64,000 nt of DNA, taken from the NCBI GenBank assembly GCA_036346395.1, contig CM070596.1, positions 7,611,843-7,675,842 of the forward strand, in the 5' to 3' direction. How positions within the stretch are numbered: position 1 is the stretch's first letter; each line of letters starts with the position of its first letter. This document shows positions 22,327 through 32,155 of the stretch, piece by piece. Both the position numbers and the translations under genes were made by a program. This stretch comes from Hsuehochloa calcarea. Lineage: Eukaryota > Streptophyta > Magnoliopsida > Poales > Poaceae. A model generated the notes under the pieces. It saw nothing but the letters and a program-made list of their open reading frames with translations, was not told where the DNA came from and ran no database searches.

Positions 22327-22559
22327 GGCCGCTGTGGTGCTCGGTGGCACCAGCAAGCCCCTTGGCCCACTCCGGCAGACGCCGTTGATGAGAGGTGCTT
22401 CCAGTTTATCCCTAACATGAGGTTCTGAAGTTTGGCAAGTACTAATCATAAATATTGAGGTGAACTCGTTTCTATCTATTTCTAATGATGTTATTCATGA
22501 GAATAGAATACTGCATCATGTCACTACTTTGTGCATTCTCAGGTTTGACAAAATGGAAG

Positions 22560-23460
22560 ACTTTAGAACCGAGAGGGAGGCCAGGGCCAAAGCAATGGAG
22601 AAGCAAAAGAGAGAGGGTAACAACACTTGTTATCAAAGACATAGGAGGGTAAGAGAAGGCCCATGTGGCTGGACCAAGGGCCATATGGCCAGCATGGGGA
22701 AATAAGGCCCATGCGGTGAAGAGCAAAAGGGGATAAAGCCCAAGAATCCAAAGTCCAAGTTTTGAATAAGATTTTCAAGCCCAATTCGGAGCTCCTACAA
22801 GCTCAGAATCAACTCAGAACTCAACTCGGATTCGGTTCAGGACAACCCACATACTCCGTAATAAAAAGACCACAACTTTCACAAATAGAGTCATATTTGG
22901 GTGTTCTTGTACTTATTAGAAAGCTTATTTTGAGACCTTTCCAATAGATCCAATCGCACCTCCAAATACGTTCGGAGCGCATTGGAATCATCAAAACAAG
23001 ATAGCGGATCAGGAGATAGAGTTAGAGTTTGACTCCACTTCTTGTGGCCATTGTCTTTCCTTCAATATATATTGTTTACACGCCACTTTTAGGGTTTTAG
23101 GCTTGTTTAGATTGGTTTTTCCACCGTGAAAACTTCGTGGTGTGTTCTTGTGTCAACTAGACCAACAACTGCAATTTGCAGGCCTCAACTCGTGTGAATT
23201 CATATTTCTTATTTGCAATTTCAGATTGCTTGTGTATCTTGTTCTTGCTTGTTCTTCGATTGCTCGCGGGAATTGAACCACGTGTTCAGGTCAACCATGT
23301 TCTTGGCACGGTTGATAACGACTCGAGTGTGGTTTAGCGATTGCTTGACGATCTAGTCGTGGCCGGTTAGTAGTCTACATCGTGAAAGTCGTACCTCCAC
23401 AAATTGGCGTATCATCCTATCGGAAGATCAGGGCCCAACTTCCTCATCACTGGCAGAGGA
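22560..23460 (+). mobile_element. Probable gypsy-type LTR/leader remnant
   Basis: The stretch has the texture of a grass gypsy LTR and 5' leader. It has a run of short codon-like sequence at 22555-22700, then LTR-like text with AATATATATTG (about 23068), and ends in TTGGCGTATCATCCTATCGG followed by AGATCAGGG. The last motif resembles the primer-site/leader junction of several rice gypsy families. No internal domain follows, so it would be a solo or truncated piece. Family assignment is from memory of similar sequences and is tentative. Confidence 0.4.
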
Positions 23461-23469
23461 TGTCTGCGG

Positions 23470-24660
23470 CCTCAGAGATGTGGGAGCTGACCATGGGGAG
23501 ACTGCAGCGGCGGCGCGACCTAGGCTGGCCTAGGGTTAGACTAGGTGACTAGTCGGCAACCTGGAGACGGCGATGGCAGCAAGGAGGGCGACAGGAGGGA
23601 GCGGCGGGGGAGGAAATGTGGAGAGGGGAGAAGGACCGAGGGGCAAATCCGCGATGGTCAAGCTAAGGAAGTGAATGGGAGGGAGAGAGGGCCAGCGCGG
23701 CCAAAGGGGAGGAGAGTGAAGTGGGAAGGAAGCCACCATGGGTGCGGCGCAAGCAGGGGCAGCGGGGAGGAATCGGGGAGGGCAGTCGATGTCGAAGGGG
23801 GAGATGGAGACGATAGTGTGGAGAGGGGAGCGGACGGTGGGGGTAGGGGAAGAGGAAGCGGCAATGGGAGGAGAGGGCATCGCGGGCGCCGAAGAGGAGG
23901 GAGCGGCGCGGGCCAATGGGAGGAGGTGGCATCGCAGGTACCGGGGAGGGGCTCGGTGCTGGGAAGAGGATCGGGACGGGAAGGAGCGGGCGGAGGGGAA
24001 GGGGAGGGAACGGACAGGAGGAGTCGAGAGGGCTTGCTACGGGCGGAGAGAGCGCTAGAAGAAGGGAGGAAAGGTGTCGACTGGCAATAGGCCAACACGA
24101 AGATACGCAAAGGATGGGACAGCAGCAACTAAACAACATGGCACGTGGCTCGGTCGAAGAGAAAGCCGAACGGACGGGAGACGCATGAGCAAACAAACGG
24201 AAGGACAGAAGAACAAACGGACGGACAGAGGCACCGACACGAAAACAAGACGCATCCGAAGCGACACAGAACGACGGGCGGGACCTTAACAAAGGAGAAG
24301 GCAAGGATTCTCTCGCGTATAGAGATAAGAGGGATATGGGCTTAGAGCTCTATTGGGCTTGGACGTTTTCGAGTCATTATAAGAAATTCCATTGAGAAGA
24401 GCCTTAGTGTATATGCACGATACTTAATTGACTGGTTAACTACACCATAAAGTAATTAGGACATACTAGATCCTGCAGATTTGATTGATGGATGAGGGTG
24501 CCAAGCCCATGCCAGCTCCCTTCTCTCCGCCCCGGAGAGACTCCCATGAAAGTACCTCAAGCATTAAATTGGCCGAGGGATACTGTGGTGGACTTGCTCC
24601 TGGCTTTGAAACCTCTGCAAAAGGACTCCAAATCTACCGCATGTTGTCGTTTGGCAACGC
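23470..24660. other. GC- and purine-rich sequence without a supportable gene
   Basis: About 23540-24300 is strongly purine-biased on the plus strand and opens long frames on both strands that are all Gly/Arg or Pro/Ser low complexity. Such composition keeps frames open by chance. I assign no product. Confidence 0.5.
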
Positions 24661-24675
24661 CCTCCACCTGGTATG

Positions 24676-25070
24676 TTAAAACTAAATGTTGACGGTGCCT
24701 TTTATGTCAGTGATATGTGTGGTATCGGTGCGTCGGAAGCGATTGCTCGGGATGAATCAAGATGCTTCCAAGTGGCCACGGCTTCGATGGTACCCGCCAT
24801 TGTCTAATGCTTTGCAAGCTGAGGCCCAAGCTTGCAGAGATGGACTGAAGGTGGTTGAAGGGTGGAATGTGGATCGGCTAACTGTAGAGACTAATTCCCA
24901 GAACTTACTTAATCACTGGAAATACCCACCGTGAACACCGAGTAGAGATCATGCCCATTCTTGTTGATATTCAAGAGCTAGGCAGGAAATTTACTTTCTT
25001 TAGTACTATTTTTGTTAAGAGGCAAGCGAACACGCATGCTTGTGCCAAGCAAGCTTCGCCCTCTTCCTAT
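24676..25070 (+). pseudogene. RNase H-like domain remnant (RVT_3 type)
   Basis: The plus strand encodes LKLNVDGAF, then after frame changes LQAEAQACRDGL, TVETNSQ and ILVDIQEL...FVKRQANTHACAKQAS. This is the order and spacing of plant RNase H-like domains found at the end of non-LTR elements and in related host proteins (metal-binding Asp in NVDGA, Glu in the EAxA helix, HxxA near the end). At least two frameshifts disrupt it. Origin from a LINE is likely but not proven. Confidence 0.65.
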
Positions 25071-25575
25071 GTAGAGGTGGCCAGATGGGCCGTGTCTGTC
25101 AGGCTAACCCGAGGAACTACATTGTTGGCTTGGTCCAGACACAACACGACCCACACTATTTATAGGTTGTGCTGGCCCGTGCTGTGCTTGAGTCACTACC
25201 TTGGCACGGTGGGCCGGCCTGGCCCGGCATGAACAATGTCGGGATGTGCTAGGCACGACACGAGCCCGACACGACCCATCTGGCCCGCCACTGAGGAAGG
25301 GAGCCGAGAGGAGAGGAGGCGGCGCGATGCTGGTCAGTGCGGAGGGAGGTGGCCAGCGGAGGCCTTAGCGACACCATAATGTTTTGTGCCCTTTTTTACC
25401 ATTTTAAGATGCATGACAAGAAATTTTTACATCAAGATACCAAACAAATATATCAATCGCAATAACATATATGTACTCTCTAGCAACAATTGCATTACTC
25501 GACTACACAACCTTTAGAAAATTAAATCTTTAACAACATATGTACACAAGAAGGATAACATATATTGATATATAC

Positions 25576-25678
25576 CGACAACGACAAATCCTTTATCCTT
25601 CTCCTTGGTGGAGCCGGACCTCGACGACTTCTTCCCGAAGAGCACAGACTTGATCCACTTCGCTAGAGACTTCCCCAT
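25576..25678 (-). pseudogene. First exon of an IQD (IQ67-domain) gene, captured fragment
   Basis: The minus strand from the ATG at 25678 reads MGKSLAKWIKSVLFGKKSSR and continues with SGSTKEKDKG, ending at a GT donor near 25575. This is the conserved N-terminus of plant IQD calmodulin-binding scaffold proteins. Only this first exon of 34 codons and some leader are present; the IQ67 region is missing. It lies inside the hAT-2 leader region, opposite in orientation to the transposase, which suggests capture by the transposon. Confidence 0.7.
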
Positions 25679-26938
25679 TGCCTAAACCGCCGCACGCCGG
25701 AGGATTTGGACCCTGCAATAGAACTGCACATCAGTGCACAGAACTACACCATGACCAATTATTATCTGCACAAAACCACAAAAAAGCAGAAAAAAAGATC
25801 GACAATTGAATAAGCTTGCCGGGAACCCCCCAAATGAAGCACAAAGAACCTCAAATCCAAACAACAAAAGCTCAAGTCAACACAAACGAACACCCAACAA
25901 GACGGATCACATATCTAGACGACACTAAGGGAGGAGGCCGAGAGGAGAGGACGAGGCGGTGCGGGCCGGTGCGGCTGCAGAGGGAGGAGGTGCCCGGGAG
26001 GAGAGGAGGACGCGGCCGGCGGGCGAAGGGGCGCGGCCGCGTGGAGGCGGGAGGCGCAAGCAGCGATGGCGTGCAGTGCAGCGATCGGACTCGGACCGTT
26101 AAGCGCATTGCGAGTGCAGTAGTGCGCGCGCTGCGAGCGTGGGCACACAACAGGGGAGGAAAGGGGCAGGAGGGTGGGCAAGGGCGCGGACAGCGGGCAG
26201 GGGAGCAGAAAGCGAGCCACAATGGGCTCGTGGGTTGTGCCTAGCACGACATGACATGACCCAACTAAAATATAGCTGTTGGCGTTTTTGATCGTTTGGC
26301 TCTTTAAAAATAGCAAAAAATTCAAAAAACCTAGTTTTTTTTTACAAATAGCCACCATACCTCTCCTCATTCAGAACACCTCAATTCCTCGATCTTTCTT
26401 TCAAATTCTGGCGTGCAAATTCAAATTTGTTGTGACATAATTTGGCAAAATTCAAAAAAACTTTAACAAATTTAGAAAATTCAATTTTCGGCAGCAAGTC
26501 AACAAAAGAGGTACAATGCTATTTTTGCATACTTGTATTGTTAGTTATTGTTATGCTAAGATGAAAGTAATAATAATGTTAGTTTCAATTTTGCAGTTTT
26601 TGTTATGGACAGTTACACCATCTTTACTCTTGGTGATTACAGACTTTCACCAGAGGAAATTGCATCTATGGAGACGACTACGACTTCCTCAAGCCAACCG
26701 GAAGGACAAGGCGAAGTTCCGTCATCAGGCTCCACGCCAACTGGAGCAAAGAGGTTGAGGTCGTCTAAATCCGGAGTATGGAAGAATTTTGACTGGACAA
26801 CCAAGCAATACGTATAGGGAAATGAGTTACCATATGCTCTTTGCAAACTTTGTCGCAATGACTTGTCCGAAAGGTCTACAGGTGGAACATGGCACTTGCT
26901 TAGACATACCACAAGATGTAAGGTCAAGCAAGGATTGA

Positions 26939-26943
26939 CGATG
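26939..26943. repeat. Target-site duplication CGATG of the first LTR-family copy
   Basis: CGATG (ACGATG if extended by one base) precedes the element at 26944 and follows it at 28700-28704. It lies within the BED-domain coding region of hAT-2. Confidence 0.75.
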
Positions 26944-28699
26944 TGTTGGACCGAGAAGGCGACTAGAGGGGGTGAATAGGAGCACACTCACTTTTTCGCA
27001 AATTATGAACTCAACACAATTTTACTCCAATAGCTATTAGGAAGCTATGAAGATCAATATACCAGTACAGCGGAAGACTAGTATTGAATTCAAATTAACC
27101 CCCTAAGCAATATGACAAAATCAACTAAGATTAAAGCAACATGAGCACTGGCGGTCTGACCTCTGGACCCAACTGGTCGGACCGATTCTTTGGCGATCGG
27201 ACATTGTTATCTTGGCGGTCGGACCGCTCCCAAATCGATCGAGCCGGTGATGATGGGCGATCGGCCGTGAGCTCGAACCGATCCAAAGCAGATAAAAACA
27301 ACCCGATGTGAAGTTGCAATTAGGTCTAACTTTTGATTCTCAAATCCAAACTTGCGAAACTTTGCACACACCTTCTCTATGCTATTGAGGACCTATTCAA
27401 TCGAATATAATGATAATTCTTGGATAGATCATGAACAGTTGTCAATTTAGTAACAGAAGGTCTAAAACCGGGCAAGAACGAAAACTTGATCCTAATGCTT
27501 GTTCGTGAGTGATTGATGATCAAGATGATCCTAGATAGATTCATACATATCACAGCAAGCTAATTCACGTGAAAGAATCAATCACAAACTCGCGGATCAA
27601 AGAAAGCCCTAAAATCACGAAATTGAAAGCAAGAACGAAAAGAGACTTATCTCAAGCAAACCTTGCATAGATTAAGAACGTGATTACTGTTGGATTACAC
27701 CCACACCATCTTAGATCAGTGGTCAATTCAAGATCACGAAATTCACCTCAAACCATCAAGCGTTCTAGCCTCCATCTCAACTCTCCCTAAGACAATTAGG
27801 GTTTTGAAACATAAAAGAGGCGAGGGAGGGGTGCAGCCACCACCTCCTCCTATTTATAGTGGAGGCCTAGAACTCTCTAGGGTTTAATTCAATTGGGCTC
27901 CCGTTAAGGCTCACTAACAAACGGGTCACACACGCACGCTTCGCAAAGCGCCGTCTTTAACCTTTAGACCTAAACCGCTTCACCATGCGCCATGGATTCG
28001 CCAATAGGTCACCCTTGTCCATCTTGTGTCACGCTTGAGTCCATTGACCTCACCCGGCACCGTCGATCGTTCTGGACCTCAACTCTCCAAGTCTAGTCCC
28101 AATCCTCCTAGTCGTTGACCGTCGTTGACCACCAAGCAACCTGCACAACCATAGACAAGCAAACACGAATTCGGGAACAAGTTCTTCACAACTTAACCCA
28201 TGTTAGTCAAAACATGCATCATGCAAACCATATGCCACGATACCAATGACTTTGACCTAACAAAACAACATCGCCACGAAGTTGGCCGATGAACAAAGTG
28301 AAAATCGGCTCGACCGCTCCACGTGAGCGGTCGGACCGCCTAACGGTCGGACCGCTCCTGTGAGAGCGGTCGGACCGCCACTGTGAGACTTAGCCGAAAT
28401 TCATGCCCTGAAATTCCGAAACCTTCTGGAAACTTAAAACGAATAGAACTTTTGCTTGGAGGCTCCAAAATTTATGAGACCAAGTGCATTGGGATCCCCT
28501 CACTTGCCTACAACACCTATTTTGGCCCAACCATTCACGAACACTTTTAGGTCCACAATGGTCCGATGCCAGCGCACATGGCCGGTCCGGCCGATTTGGG
28601 ACGATCGGACCGCCATGCTAGGACCGGTCGGACCGCCTCGCCCGAATGCACGAAACTTTGTCGAAAACTCGTGAAACGACAAACCGTAAACACCATTAA
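26944..28699 (-). mobile_element. Solo-LTR family, copy 1 (1.76 kb)
   Basis: The copy shares its left end (TGTTGGACCG, then GGCGACTAG and GGGGTGAATAG) and most of its length with 47543-49449. A minus-strand TATA box (CTATAAATA at 27851-27859) and conserved segments around 28050-28150 support minus orientation. CGGTCGGACCG-type palindromes cluster near both ends. Relative to copy 2 it lacks about 50 bp at the right end, yet CGATG still flanks it. No gag or pol is present. The reverse-complement terminus CTATTCACCCC...GTCGCC is one I associate with LTR ends of grass copia elements, which favours solo LTR. Confidence 0.75.
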
Positions 28700-30882
28700 C
28701 GATGAGGCGCATACACAACCGTAGTACAACCCCGATGGTACGGTACGTAGCTGGGACTACGATCCTGAGGTAGCCTATCAATCTCTTTATCGTTTAATTG
28801 CTTCTGAGGATTTACCGTTAAGCTTTGGAGAGTCTGCAACTTTTCAAAATTACATTAACACTGTGCATAATCCTTTTTTTTCATTTCTAGGCAGACAACA
28901 ATTAGAGATCTAGTGAAATACTACCATGAACGTTGTAATAAAATAAAGAAACTATTTAGTACGTGCACATTTTCAATGTCTTAGGACATATGGAGTGATC
29001 GGGCTACTGAGGATTATCTTAGTGTAGTTGCTCATTATATTAATGACAACTGGGTAATGGAGAAAAGAATTATAGGCTTGACATTAATCGATGTATCACA
29101 CACAGGTGAGAATATTGCGGGTTGTATTATCAAAGTTGTGGAAGACTTTGGTCTTACAGACAAAATATTCTCAATTAATTTAGACAATGCCGCTTCAAAC
29201 TTTAGGGCTATGGATATTCTTACTCCAGTATTGAGTACATACGCCGATTCCTTCTTGCTATATCAATGATGCTCTTGTCATATTATTAACCTTATAGTTA
29301 AATATGGTTTGAAGAGGTTGAGTATGTATATTAAAGTTTTCGCGATGCGATTTCTTTCTTAAATAATTGTAATGTAAGAATACAACAATATAAGAACTTC
29401 TGCAGGACGATGGGTGCACGTCCAAGAAAGTTCGGTTTGGACATGGAGGTAAGATGGAACTCTACTTACCTGATGCTTAAGAGTCTTTTACCATATAAGA
29501 ATATTTTTTCTGTTTTTATTCAAGCACACTATCAAAGCACTGACGATAGTATACTATTGATTGAGCAACATTGGTTCGTTGCTGAGAAAATACTGTCGTT
29601 TTAAGAATTCTTTTATGAGGCTACTGTTGCTTTATTCGCTGTCTACTATCCAACATCTTTTATCATTGTGAATAGTATTTACAAGTTGCTACTCAATTGA
29701 AAATGTATGAAACTGGCTTAGTTTTACGCGATGCTATTGTTGCTATGAAAACTAAACCTTAAATATTGGAGAGAAATCCCTTATATATTTGCATTTCCAT
29801 TTGTTTTAGATCGTAGAGCTAAATTGATGCATTTGGTGGTATACTTTGATCTTCTTAGTGATGTTAAAGGGCTAGACTATACTAACTATTTTACAGAAGT
29901 TCGTTCTCGGTTATACGAGGTTTACCAAACGTATGAAAATAAGTTACGGGGAGTCCACTCGCAATGACCTCCAGTAACCCTCGCCTCAAGTAGCAAGACA
30001 AATATGTGGGGCAAGATCTTCGTTGGCTCTTCTGCCCAGTTCTTCTTCTAAAACACCGCTTGCTCATCCAAGAACCCCAAGGAGTGGGGAACTATCCACC
30101 AATCTGGACAATATTACGGTGGATTTTAACTCAGAAGGCTTTAAAATTTTACAATGGTGGCAAGCCCATAAGTTAATATATCACGTACTATCCATACTTC
30201 ACGTGACGTGTTAACTATTCCTGTTTCAACGGTTTCCTCTGAGTCTACTTCCAGTCTTTCTGGAAGAATATTGGAGGAGAGAAGAACAAATCTCACAAGT
30301 GAGATGGTGAGATGATGGAGATACTTCTAACTGTGAAGGACCGAGAATAAGCTGATTTATGAACATAATACTTTGTGGAAAATTCAGTTGTTGGGGGTGT
30401 TTGAAAATATGTACCTAGACAATGACACGTAGAATAAGGATATATGTAGAGCTATAGGTTGTACTCTTTTTACTTTGCTAATGTTTTTCATATTGAGTTT
30501 TTACTTGATAAAGGTTTTAACGAGGCAACCATTTGAACATTAATAAAACTCTTTATTATATTTTTAATATATTTGTATCATTTTTTTACAAATTTTATAT
30601 CTATTTCTAAATTCTACACATTTTTCTATTTTTTCTGTTTTTTTTCGATTTTTTCGGGCATAACGGGGCTAAGTGGGCCGAAAAGGTCCGTTCAGGCTAA
30701 ATAGGCTTGTGCCGCCCTAACATGACATGAATGGCCGATAGGCTGTGCCTGGGCCGCCTCCCCGGTACGTGGGCTGGCACGGCACGATCCATCTATTAGC
30801 TGGGCCACGATGGGCTGTATCGAGATGCGTCGGGCCCAATCATACCTGTAGCTATACCGGGCCGCCCATTTGGCCAAGACTA

Positions 30883-31430
30883 TCCCAGATTTGTTCCTGG
30901 CTAGGCCAATTGCTCGTTTTATTGTTTTTTTTTTTGCAACAGGATTGTAATCATGACATTTAATATAGGGAAAATTCATAATATATCACTAAATAATTAC
31001 ATGATTTATAATATATCATTTATTGTGGCATATATATCAGTGAGACATCAGTGACATATTATGAAGATCTGAACTTATTCAGCTGTGTATAGCGAATTGC
31101 CGCTTTAATATAAGTGAAATACTTGTTCTAAAAAAACTATTCAAAATAAACTTACTTTGGATTCAATTGAAATCTACGAATCCGTGCTATCCTCGAGGAC
31201 CTGCCTAGCCAGCCTAACGGGCCAACTCACCCTATACATCGACCCGGTCCGGCCCAGCCTTAAACACCTCGGCAAACACAGCTGGCCCGCACCTAGCCCA
31301 ACCTACCTTTCCCTAGCCGGCCCGGCCTAACATAATCCGCGCCGGTCGCTCCGGATTGGACACCGAGTCACCGACTCAGTCCTCAGACACGGCCGCGCCT
31401 GCGCGCAAGGGGCTAAGCTAAACCGGGCTC
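30883..31430. other. Intergenic region upstream of the splicing-factor gene
   Basis: AT-rich to about 31190, then GC-rich toward the transcription start. No gene is seen; it should contain the promoter of the gene that follows, but I identify no certain core element. Confidence 0.45.
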
Positions 31431-31439
31431 GAACTGCCT

Positions 31440-31544
31440 CACGCGTCGCGTTCCGCTCCGACCTCAGTAGCCCAGCAGCCTCCGCCTTTCCCTCCGCGGC
31501 GAGCCGAAACCCTAGAGACCCTCTGCCTCGCCGCCTCGCGCAAG
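31440..31544 (+). other. RRC1: 5' UTR exon of the RRC1/SR140-like gene (probable)
   Basis: A GC-rich leader containing AAACCCTAGAGACC ends at CAAG|GTAAGG (donor at 31545), and the next acceptor is at 32088-32089 before the ATG exon. Its 5' limit is a guess. A first intron in the 5' UTR is common in plant splicing-factor genes. Confidence 0.6.
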
Positions 31545-32155
31545 GTAAGGGCGCCAGCCTCGATCGTCTACCCCCGCTCTCGCGTCCGATTGCTAAGGTT
31601 TTTTGTTCATCGGAGTGGCTGGGTGCGGTAGGTGTCGCCCGGTTTTAGGTGCTGTTGGTGTAGAGCTCGTGCGTCTGCTGCCCGCTAAGTTGGGGCTGTG
31701 GTTTCCCGCCGCGATGGCCCTGGATTAGGGTTTCGGTTACTCGCGCGCGGTTTCCCCTCCCACGATTCTTCTCGACCATTTTACGGCCTGTACTTGTGTC
31801 TGGCGTTTTGGGAGGTGTGCGTGCGCAAGTAGGTGCAACTGTCGAGGGGCAGGCCTGCGTGGGGTTAATGGGAATCTGTGACCTGTGATGAGCTGCTGGT
31901 AGGTTAAGTTTCTCCGTGGACTTTTGACATGGAACCTTCGCTCTTAGCATCAGGGTGGCTGTCCTTGTTATCCCAAGATTTATCACGGTTTGGATTGTGA
32001 TTTACTCCGGGTCCTGACATTCGTGCTCATGTTTTGCGTGTTCCTTTTGCTTTTTGTAATAAGTTGGACTTGATTTCGATGATATATAGGGTGGTAGAAA
32101 CGCGTGAAGTGCTCGGATTCTGATGCTCTGGTGATGATTGTATGCTAGTGTCCGG

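Larger units (their letters stand above)
26605..30345 (+). pseudogene. hAT transposase pseudogene, split by an LTR-family insertion
   Basis: The first block (26605-26943) encodes a Ser/Thr-rich start and a BED-type zinc finger (CKLC and HLLRH). After the insertion the protein resumes: NPDGTVRSWDYDPEVAYQ and FGESATFQNYI (28725-28860); IWSDRATEDYLSVVAHYI and LDNAASNF (28985-29210); SCHIINLIVKYGL and EVRWNSTYLML (29270-29470); FDLLSDVKGL near 29850; FNSEGFKILQWW with the dimerisation region to about 30300. Many stops (for example after QYV at 26815) and frame changes show it is dead. Stretches of this size and order fit Ac-like RICESLEEPER-type proteins. Confidence 0.82.
25072..30882 (+). mobile_element. 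hAT-superfamily element (hAT-2), about 5.8 kb including an insertion
   Basis: The left end TAGAGGTGGCCAGATGGG and the reverse complement of the right end TAGTCTTGGCCAAATGGG form imperfect inverted termini. Both ends carry clusters of GGGCCGTGC/GCACGACACG subterminal motifs, as hAT elements often do. The interior encodes a broken hAT transposase. A convincing 8-bp target duplication is not visible (TTCCTATG versus TCCCAGAT), so boundaries are provisional. A second inverted copy of the left end at about 25265-25296 could mark a small nested element. The hAT body was later hit by the 1.76-kb element at 26944-28699. Confidence 0.6.

Noticed and set aside
23545..24304. Long overlapping open frames on both strands
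   Set aside because: Strong purine bias keeps frames open; products are Gly/Arg or Pro/Ser repeats with no motif.
28320..28400. CRISPR-like regularly recurring GGTCGGACCGC motifs
   Set aside because: Spacing is irregular, motifs are palindromic and the context is a plant LTR; CRISPR arrays do not occur in nuclear plant genomes.
26944..28699. Interpretation of the GGCGACTAG...GGGGTGAATAG element as a CACTA or other inverted-repeat DNA transposon
   Set aside because: Ends are TG...CA with 5-bp duplicates and not inverted repeats beyond two or three bases; CACTA elements make 3-bp duplications.
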